Origin: an uncultured Clostridia bacterium
GTDB lineage: Bacteria > Bacillota > Clostridia > Oscillospirales > Acutalibacteraceae
Assembly (NCBI GenBank): GCA_944384815.1
Contig: CALWUW010000028.1
Location: 1 to 64,000 of the forward strand
Direction of reading: 5' to 3'
DNA length: 64,000 nucleotides
Positions 25,706 through 34,460 of the stretch are shown piece after piece. The notes under the pieces are model-generated. The model saw only the letters and a list, made by a program, of their open reading frames with translations. It did not search any database and was not told the origin of the DNA. Each line of letters opens with the position of its first letter. Position 1 is the first letter of the stretch. The position numbers were made by a program, and so were the translations under genes.

Positions 25706-27085
25706 GTGAAGCAAAATAATTTGGGGAAGGATCCGGTTTTGTGGTCCCTTCTTCGATTGGCAATACCGTCTATGCTGGCGCAGCTTGTCAGTGTGCTTTA
25801 TGGCATCGTGGACCGAATGTACATCGGGAATATCCCGGGAGAAGGTAATTTGGCGCTGGCTGGCGTTGGCGTTTGCGCGCCGATGCTTACCCTGATCAGC
25901 TCCTGCGCTTTATTGGTGGGAATCGGGGGAGCTCCTTTGGCCGCTATTCGTATGGGAGAAAAAAATCAGGAAGGTGCCGCCGCCATTTTATCCAATTGTT
26001 TCTGGATGCTTTTGTTCTTGTCCGGCGGCCTTACCTGCCTGTTTCTGCTTTTCAAAAGAGATTTGCTGCTTTTATTTGGCGCCAGCGCCGCATCGTTGCC
26101 CTACGCCCAGGACTATCTGACCATCTGTGTGTGTGGGGCCGCGTTCTCCGTCCTTTCCGTGGGGCTCAATCAGTTCATTATTTGTCAGGGGCGTTCGGCT
26201 ATGGCCATGAGCTCCGTTTTAATAGGAGCCATTTTAAATATCGCTTTGGACCCGGTGTTTATTTTCGTTTTTGGTATGGGTGTCAGCGGAGCAGCGCTGG
26301 CCACAGTGCTGTCCCAGTTAGCCAGTTTTTTGTTTGTATTTTTATTTTTACGCAGCTCCAAGGCGGTTCTGCGCCTTTCCTTCCAGGCTCTTTCGGGGAA
26401 AATCGTCCGAAGAGTTCTTACGTTTGGATTTTCTCCTTTTATTATTTGCGCCAGTGACAGTGTTTTGGTTTTAACCATGAACAGCGTATTGCAGCAATAC
26501 GGAGGCCCTCAGCAAGGGGATATTTTGATCACCACGGCAACGATCGTGCAGAGCTATATGCAGCTGGTAACCATGCCGTTAGCGGGGATCACCGGAGGAA
26601 CACAGCCGTTTTTAAGTTATAATTACGGCGCCGGCGATACAGGCCGGGTGCGGCAGGGCTTTTTCCGGATTATCGGACTTTGCGTCTGCTTTACTACGGC
26701 TATGTTTTTGGTCAGCCAAACCGTTTCCGGCTTGTTTGTACGGCTTTTCACATCGGATCCGACGCTTTCTGCTATGGCGGTAAACGGAATTCGCATTTAT
26801 ACCCTGGCTATTATACCTCTGGGGTTTCAGTATGGAATCGTGGATGGATTTACAGCCATGGGAATTGCCAAAATCGCCGTTACGCTTTCCCTGGGCAGAA
26901 AAACCCTATACTTACTATCCATGATTTTATTGCCTGTATGGGCAGGAGCGTTCAGTGTTTTCTATGCGGAACCCATAGCGGACGCAGTTTGCGGTACGAT
27001 TTCTACCATTGTTTTTGCTTTGCTTTTTCGCCGATGCCTGCGAATTCGGGATGAGATGCCAAAAGATCAGGCCCTTTATGATTAA
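25706..27085 (+). CDS. MATE-family efflux transporter
   Basis: This 459-residue membrane protein has twelve predicted helices of the MATE fold, with the N-terminal signature LAIPSMLAQLVSVLYGIVDRMYIG and a repeat of the fold in the second half (ITGGTQPFLSYNYGAG). It probably exports cationic compounds in exchange for Na+ or H+. The start is GTG 25706 after AGAGGAAA. It converges with the P-type ATPase gene, with only 5 bases between the two stops. A second, distinct MATE gene lies at 30.3-31.7 kb. The substrate is unknown. Confidence 0.88.
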   Translation: MKQNNLGKDPVLWSLLRLAIPSMLAQLVSVLYGIVDRMYIGNIPGEGNLALAGVGVCAPMLTLISSCALLVGIGGAPLAAIRMGEKNQEGAAAILSNCFWMLLFLSGGLTCLFLLFKRDLLLLFGASAASLPYAQDYLTICVCGAAFSVLSVGLNQFIICQGRSAMAMSSVLIGAILNIALDPVFIFVFGMGVSGAALATVLSQLASFLFVFLFLRSSKAVLRLSFQALSGKIVRRVLTFGFSPFIICASDSVLVLTMNSVLQQYGGPQQGDILITTATIVQSYMQLVTMPLAGITGGTQPFLSYNYGAGDTGRVRQGFFRIIGLCVCFTTAMFLVSQTVSGLFVRLFTSDPTLSAMAVNGIRIYTLAIIPLGFQYGIVDGFTAMGIAKIAVTLSLGRKTLYLLSMILLPVWAGAFSVFYAEPIADAVCGTISTIVFALLFRRCLRIRDEMPKDQALYD

Positions 27086-27090
27086 GCGGC

Positions 27091-29460
27091 TTATTTCCTG
27101 GAAAACCGATGGAAGGGGAATCCTTTTACTTTGATTCGGCGTCCTGCTGTGGAATACAGGCAAAACAGAAGGGCGGATGCAGCCGCTAAAAGAGCCCACG
27201 TAAGAGCCATAGGCAGCGTAAACGGCACCAATGAAAACACTCCGGAGAAAAGGAAGATCCCGCCGCAAATTCCGGAAAACATCAGCAAAAGCAATGTTAT
27301 CCGAAGAGGATTCAGGGGAAGGCAGATCTTGAGTAGGATCAACCAGCCGATAAAGGCAGTCAGCGCCACCGCCAGCGTGGAGGTTTGCAAAGGAGAAAAG
27401 GAAAGCCAATGAGAAACGACCATGGTCAAGAGAATCTCGGATACAATGGTTAGAGCTCCCGGGGCGGAAGGAGATAGAACATTACGAATAAAGCTTCCTT
27501 TCACTCGATCACGATTGGACTCCAATGCCAGCACAAAAGAGGGGATCCCAATGGTGAAAACGCTGATCAGTGTCATTTGAATGGGCTGAAAAGGATAGGG
27601 CATGGTGATAAACAGAAACAGAAATGCAAGCAATGCCGAATAAATGGTTTTTACCAGAAACAGAGATGCGGAACGCTGAATGTTATTGATGGATCGGCGT
27701 CCTTCCGCAACGATTTTCGGCATGGAGGCAAAATTGGAGTCCAACAGGATCAGCTGGGAAACCGTTCGGGCTGCTTCGCTTCCGGAGGCCATAGCAATGG
27801 AACAGTCCGCTTCCTTTAAGGCCAAAACATCATTTACGCCGTCTCCTGTCATAGCTACGGTATGCCCTTGCTTTTTAAGGGACTGGATCAAAAGGTGTTT
27901 TTGCGCAGGGGATACACGTCCGAAAACGCTGTATGTTTTAGCCGCCTGAAAAATTTCCTCCGGAGTGGAAAGGGTAGAAGTGTCCACAGCGCCTCCGGAA
28001 ATATCCATGCCGGCAGCTTGCGCCACGGCGGCAGCGGTTTCCGGATTGTCTCCTGAGATAACCTTCAGTTCTACCCCTTGCGCACGGAAATATTCAATGG
28101 TTGCTGGGGCTTCCTTACGAATCACGTCCCGGATCGCGAGAACAGCCACCGGCTCCAGGTTTTCCGGAAGATTTTTCCCCGAAAAAGGTAGAGGGGAGTA
28201 TGCCAATGTAAGGATCCGGCGGCCGGCGGGAATTTGCTGAAAAGCGGATGTGAGCTGATTCATCTTTCCCCGCAAAATAAATTCGGCAGCGCCCATTACA
28301 TAGGTGCCTTGTTCCCCGAAGGAAACACCCGACCATTTCCTCTGGGAGGAAAAGGGGATGATCTGGCTGGGCGACCAGGAGCATTCCGATCCGAAGTAAT
28401 CCCGGACGGCGGTAAACGTAGGATTTGTATCATTGAGACAATGCACCAGTGCGGCAAATGCCTGAGAAGCGTTAGCGGAAGTATAGGGGGGCAAGGGATA
28501 TAAGTTTTCGATTTCCATTCTTCCTTCGGTCAGCGTACCGGTTTTATCCAGGCAAAGCACATCCACCCGGGCTAAAGTCTCCATGCAGTACAGCTCTTGG
28601 ATCAAAACCTTTCGCTTTGACAGACGCACTACGCCCACCGCCATAACCGTGCTGGTCAATAGAACCAGGCCTTCCGGGATCATGCCGATCAAGGCAGCGG
28701 CAGTAGAGACCACGGCGGTCTGCAAAGAATTTCCGTCCAGCTGCAATTGCCTGTAAAACAGCAGGGCCCCCAGAGGAAGCAGGATCATGGAAATGACCCG
28801 TATGATGCTGTTCAGCGCCTGCATGATTTCGGAACGAACAGCCTTAATGTATTTTGCGTTGTTGGTAATGGAGGAAGCATAGTTATCGTCTCCAATATGC
28901 ATCACCTGCGCCAGGCAGGTGCCGCTGACAAGGAAACTTCCGGACAGAAGGGAGTCTCCTTCTTTTTTTGCCACCGCGTCCGATTCGCCGGTAAGCAGAG
29001 ATTCATTCACTTCGCATTCTCCGGATCGAATCACACAGTCCGCCGGTATTTGCGAACCGCTGGAAAGCTGAAGAAGATCATCTAAAACCAGATCTTCCGG
29101 ATCCAGCAGTTGTATACTTCCGTTTCGGATGGCGGAAACTTTGGCGGCGGATAAGATAGAAAGCCGTTCCATTGCTTTTTTAGCGCGGATCTCCTGAATA
29201 ATACCGATGGCTGTGTTGCATAGGATTACGCCCATAAATAAAAGGTTCTTATAAGATCCCACCAAAAGAATACAAAGGGCCAGGAAAACATTAACAAAGT
29301 TGAAGAGGGTGAAAAGGTTTTGGCGGATAATTTGCCCGGAAGTTTTGGTGTTTGATTTGCTTTCCCGGTTGCAAAGATTTTCCTCTATCCTTTTTTGGAC
29401 TTGTTCCGATGTTAGCCCGGAAGAAATGTCCGGTGTATACCGGGCGGATGATTCTAGCAT
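27091..29460 (-). CDS. P-type cation-transporting ATPase
   Basis: This 789-residue P-type ATPase has an actuator-domain LLTGESDAVAKK (TGES), the phosphorylation site CLDKTGTLTEG, and the hinge MTGDGVNDVLALKEADCSIAM. No N-terminal heavy-metal domain or CPx motif is present, so it is not a copper/zinc type. The overall layout resembles mycobacterial CtpE, a calcium ATPase, and other HAD-IC family members. I chose ATG 29460 with AAAGGAGG before it on the minus strand. The frame extends 13 codons further but across that site. The transported ion is inferred, not shown. Confidence 0.85.
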   Translation of the reverse strand: MLESSARYTPDISSGLTSEQVQKRIEENLCNRESKSNTKTSGQIIRQNLFTLFNFVNVFLALCILLVGSYKNLLFMGVILCNTAIGIIQEIRAKKAMERLSILSAAKVSAIRNGSIQLLDPEDLVLDDLLQLSSGSQIPADCVIRSGECEVNESLLTGESDAVAKKEGDSLLSGSFLVSGTCLAQVMHIGDDNYASSITNNAKYIKAVRSEIMQALNSIIRVISMILLPLGALLFYRQLQLDGNSLQTAVVSTAAALIGMIPEGLVLLTSTVMAVGVVRLSKRKVLIQELYCMETLARVDVLCLDKTGTLTEGRMEIENLYPLPPYTSANASQAFAALVHCLNDTNPTFTAVRDYFGSECSWSPSQIIPFSSQRKWSGVSFGEQGTYVMGAAEFILRGKMNQLTSAFQQIPAGRRILTLAYSPLPFSGKNLPENLEPVAVLAIRDVIRKEAPATIEYFRAQGVELKVISGDNPETAAAVAQAAGMDISGGAVDTSTLSTPEEIFQAAKTYSVFGRVSPAQKHLLIQSLKKQGHTVAMTGDGVNDVLALKEADCSIAMASGSEAARTVSQLILLDSNFASMPKIVAEGRRSINNIQRSASLFLVKTIYSALLAFLFLFITMPYPFQPIQMTLISVFTIGIPSFVLALESNRDRVKGSFIRNVLSPSAPGALTIVSEILLTMVVSHWLSFSPLQTSTLAVALTAFIGWLILLKICLPLNPLRITLLLLMFSGICGGIFLFSGVFSLVPFTLPMALTWALLAAASALLFCLYSTAGRRIKVKGFPFHRFSRK

Positions 29461-29572
29461 GGAATTTCCTCCTTTTAGAAAGGGATAAAACTTCAGCAAA
29501 AGAGCAGCCAGAGAATGCTTGTACTCCTGTGATATACATAGGAAAATTTCAAGAGCTTTTAAATAAAGAATA

Positions 29573-29605
29573 CTCCGGATTCATGAACGCGTTATGAATC
29601 CGGAG
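29573..29605 (-). terminator. terminator of the unknown gene on the minus strand
   Basis: A perfect 12-bp stem, CTCCGGATTCAT (29573-29584) with ATGAATCCGGAG (29594-29605), is followed on the minus strand by a T-rich tract. It separates the unknown gene from the P-type ATPase gene. Confidence 0.7.
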
Positions 29606-29651
29606 CAGTGTTTAAAGAAAATAGCAAATGAAAGATGGGAGAAAATGCCTC

Positions 29652-30209
29652 TTACTCCGAAGAGGACTTTTTCCCTTGGAAAATCCGTCGGGAAGATTGC
29701 TGTAAAATCTCCTGTAAATGTTCCTGTATCAGATTTTGCGCATTGGGCGTAAAGAGGTTCAGGTGATACAAACGCCCGTCTCTCCGCCGCCGTTCCGCGC
29801 GATAGATACCGCAGGCTTTTCCGGAGTCGGTTGGAATGATCCGATGGGCGCCGTCTTCTCTAACGATCCGCTTTAAGTAACCGGAGAGCAGGAGCCATTC
29901 TGTTAATTCAGAGGTTTCCAGCGGAGGGGTAAGATCTTCTGTGCAACTGCGCAGTTTTTGCGTGATCTGGCTTAAAGGAAGATCTTTGATTCCCGGAGAA
30001 CGAACGTCCAAAGGAACAGATTGTGCGCTTCCTTCTTTTTCGTTGATGGTTTGCTGGAGAATTTGGGATACAAAACGAAAGCAGCGCAGCAGACGTTCAT
30101 TGGTGAGGACGGTATCCCCTTCCAATTCTTTTCCGGAAAAAGGATCCTTTTGTTGGGATAAGAGATCCATATAAAGCTGGGCCCGTTTCATCATGGCAAG
30201 TTCATTCAT
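29652..30209 (-). CDS. conserved hypothetical protein, 185 residues
   Basis: I do not recognise a named family. The N-terminus, MMKRAQLYMDLLSQQKDPFSGKEL, and the following RLLRCFRFVSQILQQTI look helical. The C-terminal half has a basic patch (RAERRRRDGR) and ends in helices, a pattern suggesting a small wedge-like nucleic-acid-binding fold. It has no signal peptide or membrane segment. The ATG at 30209 is preceded by a weak GGATGTG. It is 46 bases downstream of the MATE gene on the same strand and may be cotranscribed with it. No function can be assigned. Confidence 0.7.
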   Translation of the reverse strand: MNELAMMKRAQLYMDLLSQQKDPFSGKELEGDTVLTNERLLRCFRFVSQILQQTINEKEGSAQSVPLDVRSPGIKDLPLSQITQKLRSCTEDLTPPLETSELTEWLLLSGYLKRIVREDGAHRIIPTDSGKACGIYRAERRRRDGRLYHLNLFTPNAQNLIQEHLQEILQQSSRRIFQGKKSSSE

Positions 30210-30255
30210 CGTATCACATCCATTTTATACTGCCGTTGAATTTTCAGGAACGCTT

Positions 30256-31662
30256 TTAAAACGCCTCTGCTGTAGATCTTTCAGGAGAAGATGAAGACTC
30301 CTTTTCGGAATTCACAACACTTTTTTTCTTCCATTTTCCGCGTTTATAGCTGAGGAATGCCATCAAAAGACCGATAGTCCACCCAATGGCGTAAGAATAA
30401 TATATGGCATTTTTTCCGTAAAAATGCGCCAGCAGATAAGCGGTAGGCACTCGTGCGATCCAGAGAGAGATAAAGGAAGAGATCATAGGAATGATCATTT
30501 CTCCGGCGCCTCTGAGAACCGAGTTAAAAATAAACATCAGTGCCAGCAAAGCGTAGAAGGGAAGGACGGAGTTCAGATACGTTTGTCCGGCGTCGATCAC
30601 AGCTTCTTTTTGGTTGAACATTTGCATAAGAAATCTGCCAAAGGGATATAAAGAGAATCCGATCCCAATGCTGAAAGATACGGCCAGCACCACACCGGCT
30701 TTCGTGCCTGCCTTCACTCGATCCAATCGCTTTGCGCCAACATTTTGCCCCACATAAGTGGTAACAGCCGTGGCAAAACTCTGGATGGGCATGAAAGCAA
30801 ACGAGTCAATTTTGTTGGCGCCGCTGAATCCCGCCATAAAATCCGATCCGTAACTGTTTACCAGGGCCTGCATGGTCATGATGCCAACAGAAAACAAAAC
30901 CTGCTGCAATCCAGAGGGGATTCCTAATTTCATGGCTTTGGCAAAGATCTTTTTATGAAATTGAAGCGGAAAAAGGCGAATATTCAAAAAAGCGTAGTGT
31001 TTGGATATGTACCAGATTCCGAAGAGCCATGAGACAATCTGTGCCAGAATGGTGGCCAAGGCAACACCGAAAACGCCCATATAGAATACCAGAGTGAAAA
31101 CCAGGTCCAAAACGGTGTTGATAATGGAAGCAATCAACAGGAAAATGAGGGAGGTCCGGCTGTCTCCAAATCCTTGCAGGATCCCGGCGTTCAGATTATA
31201 CCCCAGCATGCCTATGATCCCGAGAAAAATCACCACCATATAGGTTCGGGCCATTTCCAGTGTCCCGTCGTCAGGCACTTGCATCAGCCGGAGAAGGGGA
31301 TCGCTGCAAAGAACACCAAGCAGCGCCAAAGGTATATAGCCGATGAGAAGGGTGGTATAAATGGTGCCAATGGTGTGACGAATACTTTCAAAATCTTTGG
31401 CACCGTAAAATTGTGAGATCATAATGGTAGCACCCATTCCAATTCCCATAAAAAGAGAGCTGAGACCGAAAATAACAGGGAATCCGGTGCTGACAGCGGC
31501 CAGGGCTTTTTCATTAATAAAATTGCCTACTACTACACTGTCTACCATATTGTATAATTGCTGAAAAATATTTCCGATAAGAAGAGGGATGGAAAAAAGC
31601 AGGATCAGTCTGTAGGGGTTTCCGTTGGTCATGTCCATAACGCCGGAACGAGTAAGTTTCAC
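30256..31662 (-). CDS. MATE-family efflux transporter
   Basis: This 468-residue, twelve-helix MATE protein belongs to the DinF/NorM-like branch common in clostridia. It has LILLFSIPLLIGNIFQQLYNMVDSVVVG at the N-terminus and GLQQVLFSVGIMTMQALVNSYG at the start of the second half. The C-terminus is a charged Ser-rich tail. The start is GTG 31662 after AAAGGAGC. It differs clearly from the MATE at 25.7 kb, so this is not a recent duplication. The substrate is unknown. Confidence 0.88.
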   Translation of the reverse strand: MKLTRSGVMDMTNGNPYRLILLFSIPLLIGNIFQQLYNMVDSVVVGNFINEKALAAVSTGFPVIFGLSSLFMGIGMGATIMISQFYGAKDFESIRHTIGTIYTTLLIGYIPLALLGVLCSDPLLRLMQVPDDGTLEMARTYMVVIFLGIIGMLGYNLNAGILQGFGDSRTSLIFLLIASIINTVLDLVFTLVFYMGVFGVALATILAQIVSWLFGIWYISKHYAFLNIRLFPLQFHKKIFAKAMKLGIPSGLQQVLFSVGIMTMQALVNSYGSDFMAGFSGANKIDSFAFMPIQSFATAVTTYVGQNVGAKRLDRVKAGTKAGVVLAVSFSIGIGFSLYPFGRFLMQMFNQKEAVIDAGQTYLNSVLPFYALLALMFIFNSVLRGAGEMIIPMISSFISLWIARVPTAYLLAHFYGKNAIYYSYAIGWTIGLLMAFLSYKRGKWKKKSVVNSEKESSSSPERSTAEAF

Positions 31663-31744
31663 AATAATGCTCCTTTTCTTAAATCACAAATGATTTTTAT
31701 GATTAGAGAGAAATCATAAAACAGAGAGGTTCTTTGCATAAAAT

Positions 31745-31778
31745 TGCCGCAGAGAAGCTGAAAAAGTCCCCTGCGGCA
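31745..31778 (-). terminator. terminator of the cytidylate-kinase-like gene
   Basis: TGCCGCAG (31745-31752) pairs with CTGCGGCA (31771-31778). On the minus strand the stem is followed by an ATTTTAT tract, 28 bases after the stop of the gene. Confidence 0.6.
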
Positions 31779-31806
31779 GGCATATAAACGATGCAGGAAT
31801 CTGTAA

Positions 31807-32430
31807 TTATTTGACTTTCATCCGCTGTGCAGCCTGGCAGATCAGATCCGCAGTCCCTTCCAACCCGTATGTGCTGGAATTGATGCAGAGGTGATAATTG
31901 TTAATATCTCCCCATTTTTTGTTGCTGTAGAAGTTATAGTAGTTGGCGCGTTGCTTGTCTTTTTTAGCCAGAATGTCCTCCGCACGGGCTGCAGGTTCAC
32001 CATATTCCTCTACAATGCGCTTTAAGCGATCTTCCTGAGAAGCATAAATGAAAACATGGAAGCAATGCGCAACGTCCCGGAGAATATAATCCCCGCACCG
32101 GCCCACAACAACGCAAGGTCCTTGCAAAGCGGCTTTCTTAATAATGTCGGACTGCAGCATAAAAAGACGATCGTTGATGGGCATATCTGTCATAGGAGAA
32201 AGGCGGCTGCCGAAGCTGTAGCTTCCCATAATCAAGGAGTATAACAAACTGCTGGTGGCTTTTTCGTCCGCTTTTTCAAAAATCTCTGCGCTTAGTCCAC
32301 TTTCCTTTGCAGCCAGAGCGATCAGCTCTTTGTCGAAAAAAGGAACTCCCAATTTATCTGCCAGCATTTTCCCAATGGTGCGTCCTCCGCTGCCATATTG
32401 CCGGGCGATTGTAATTACAGGCCATCCCAT
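31807..32430 (-). CDS. cytidylate kinase-like protein
   Basis: This 207-residue P-loop protein belongs to the cytidylate-kinase-like family, with ITIARQYGSGGRTIG as an altered phosphate loop at the N-terminus and CVVVGRCGDYIL in the middle. Family members are widespread in clostridia. The true substrate is not established, and the loop (GSGGRTIG) differs from that of Cmk proper. It is monocistronic, with a terminator after it and a divergent 335-base gap before it. Confidence 0.82.
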   Translation of the reverse strand: MGWPVITIARQYGSGGRTIGKMLADKLGVPFFDKELIALAAKESGLSAEIFEKADEKATSSLLYSLIMGSYSFGSRLSPMTDMPINDRLFMLQSDIIKKAALQGPCVVVGRCGDYILRDVAHCFHVFIYASQEDRLKRIVEEYGEPAARAEDILAKKDKQRANYYNFYSNKKWGDINNYHLCINSSTYGLEGTADLICQAAQRMKVK

Positions 32431-32765
32431 ATTTTTCCCTCCTTTTTCAGACAGGAAACCTTTTATATTACAGTTTTACCATACCCCTTTTTTAGGATAA
32501 AGTCAAGAGAAAAGTGGACGATTCTCCCATTGATCGCATAAATAAAAGATTTTTTTTATCTATTTTCAACATTTTTAAAAGGGAGAGATTAAAATACAGA
32601 AAACAGGTAGGTTTGATTTACTTGTCGCCGTAACACATTCGAAAGGTTGGCTCTCGTTGCGGTGAAAAAAGAAGTGTGCTATGATAGAGAAAAATTTATA
32701 CGAAAAGGGAAAGCAACCTTACAGGTGAGATTCCTTTTTCTGCAGGATCAAAGGAGATGCAGCTC
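32431..32765. other. divergent intergenic region with the cysK promoter
   Basis: No gene is seen. A good promoter for cysK, TTGCGG (32657-32662) and TATGAT (32680-32685) with a 17-base spacer, gives a leader of roughly 75 bases. The leader contains a weak inverted repeat (AAAAGGGAA and TTCCTTTTT), which may form a stem over 30 bases. No T-box, S-box or known riboswitch was recognised. The left half is AT-rich and would hold the leftward promoter. Confidence 0.55.
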
Positions 32766-33695
32766 ATGAAAGCAGCCAAACAGCTAACGGATCTGGTAGG
32801 GCATACGCCGCTTTTGGAATTACAGCGGTACAGCAAGCGGGAACAGATTGAAAATGCGTGCCTTTTCGGTAAATTGGAATGCTTCAACCCTCTTTCCTCT
32901 GCTAAAGATCGTGTAGGTTTGGCGTTAATTGAAGACGCGGAACAAAGGGGAATTTTGAAAGCAGGAGCCACGATTATCGAGCCTACTAGCGGGAATACGG
33001 GAGTAGGCCTTGCGTTTGTGGCGTCCATTCGGGGGTATCATTTGATCCTTACTATGCCGGATACCATGAGCCTGGAACGCCGCCGGCTGCTTTCTGCTCT
33101 GGGAGCCCAGCTAGTGCTTACGGAAGGCTCCGCAGGGATGCAGGGGGCCGTAGAGAAAGCAGAGGAGCTGCACAGGGAGATCCCTGGTTCTTTTATTCCC
33201 GGGCAATTTACAAACCCCGCAAATCCCGCCGTTCACGAAAAGTATACCGCAGAGGAAATCTGGGAGGATACCGAGGGAAAGGTGGACATTTTTGTGGCAG
33301 GCATCGGTACAGGCGGAACCATTACCGGTGTGGCCCGGGGGCTGAAAGCCAAGAATCCTAAGGTGAAAATTGTTGGTGTGGAGCCGGCTTCTTCGCCGCT
33401 TTTGACCCAGGGAAGGGCAGGCGCTCACAAAATTCAGGGAATCGGCGCGAACTTTGTTCCGGAGATCCTGGATCGTTCTTTGATTGATGCCGTTGTTCCT
33501 GTGGAAGACCAGGACGCTATTGATACCACCAGGCTCCTTTCTCGGACGGAAGGGCTTTTAGTGGGGATTTCCTCGGGAGCGGCTGTTTGGGCTGCGGCGC
33601 AGGAAGCACGGAAACCGGAAAACGCAGGGAAAGTCATTGTGGCCTTTTTGCCGGACACCGGAGAGCGCTACCTTTCCACTGGGATTTACGACTAA
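32766..33695 (+). CDS. cysK: cysteine synthase A (O-acetylserine sulfhydrylase)
   Basis: This 309-residue PLP enzyme makes cysteine from O-acetylserine and sulfide. The PLP-binding Lys is in NPLSSAKDRVG near residue 45, the substrate loop is EPTSGNTGVGLA and the phosphate-binding loop GIGTGGTITG. The C-terminal SGAAVWAA is typical. Both an ATG at 32757 and one at 32766 exist. The AAGGAG site directly abuts the first, so 32766 is preferred. No cysE partner is adjacent. Confidence 0.93.
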   Translation: MKAAKQLTDLVGHTPLLELQRYSKREQIENACLFGKLECFNPLSSAKDRVGLALIEDAEQRGILKAGATIIEPTSGNTGVGLAFVASIRGYHLILTMPDTMSLERRRLLSALGAQLVLTEGSAGMQGAVEKAEELHREIPGSFIPGQFTNPANPAVHEKYTAEEIWEDTEGKVDIFVAGIGTGGTITGVARGLKAKNPKVKIVGVEPASSPLLTQGRAGAHKIQGIGANFVPEILDRSLIDAVVPVEDQDAIDTTRLLSRTEGLLVGISSGAAVWAAAQEARKPENAGKVIVAFLPDTGERYLSTGIYD

Positions 33696-33776
33696 TATTT
33701 TGTCCGCAAGAAATCAGAAAAGCATCACATTTTCGTCACAAAAAAGCGGTATCCTGAAAAAGAGGGGGGAGTGAAA

Positions 33777-34460
33777 ATGTATCATATTCTGATTGTAGAC
33801 GATGAGGAACAGATTCGGACATTGATTCGGAAATACGCGGAATTTGAAGGAAATACAGTTTCAGAGGCTGGGGACGGTATGGAAGCGGTCCGTTTGTGCC
33901 GGGATCATCCCGGCGAGTATGATATTTTGATTATGGACGTAATGATGCCGGAGCTGGATGGCTTTTCTGCTGTGCGGGAAATTCGGAAGTTTGATGAAAA
34001 AACGCCGGTTCTGATGCTTTCTGCCCGGGGAGAAGAGTATGACAAAATTCATGGCTTTGAATTGGGAATCGATGACTATGTAGTAAAACCGTTTTCTCCC
34101 AAGGAACTGATGATGCGGATCGGAGCCATTCTGAAACGAAGCCGTCCGGAAGATTTGGAAAAAGGCAAAGATGTGGTCCATCTGGAAGGATTAACGGTGG
34201 ATTTTACAGGGCGCATGGTTTCCGTGGACGGAGAAAAAGTGGAGCTTTCCCCCAAAGAATATGACCTTTTGTTTTATATGGTAAATAACCGGAATATCGC
34301 GCTGACCAGAGAACAGTTGATCACCAATGTATGGGGATATGATTTTTACGGGGATGATCGGACTTTGGATACCCATATCAAATTGCTTCGGCGCAGTTTG
34401 GGGCCGTACAGCCGCTTTATCGTTACCCTGAGAGGGGTTGGCTATCGGTTTGAAGCGTAA
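33777..34460 (+). CDS. OmpR/PhoB-type response regulator
   Basis: This 227-residue protein has an N-terminal receiver domain (acidic residues D8-D9, phosphoacceptor D54 in LIMDVMMPELDG, Lys in VVKPFSPKEL) and a C-terminal winged-helix DNA-binding domain ending in VTLRGVGYRFEA. ATG 33777 follows GAGGGGGG. An in-frame GTG at 33771 is possible. It overlaps the start of the histidine kinase gene by 23 bases, so the pair is a coupled two-component system. The signal and targets are unknown. Confidence 0.9.
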   Translation: MYHILIVDDEEQIRTLIRKYAEFEGNTVSEAGDGMEAVRLCRDHPGEYDILIMDVMMPELDGFSAVREIRKFDEKTPVLMLSARGEEYDKIHGFELGIDDYVVKPFSPKELMMRIGAILKRSRPEDLEKGKDVVHLEGLTVDFTGRMVSVDGEKVELSPKEYDLLFYMVNNRNIALTREQLITNVWGYDFYGDDRTLDTHIKLLRRSLGPYSRFIVTLRGVGYRFEA

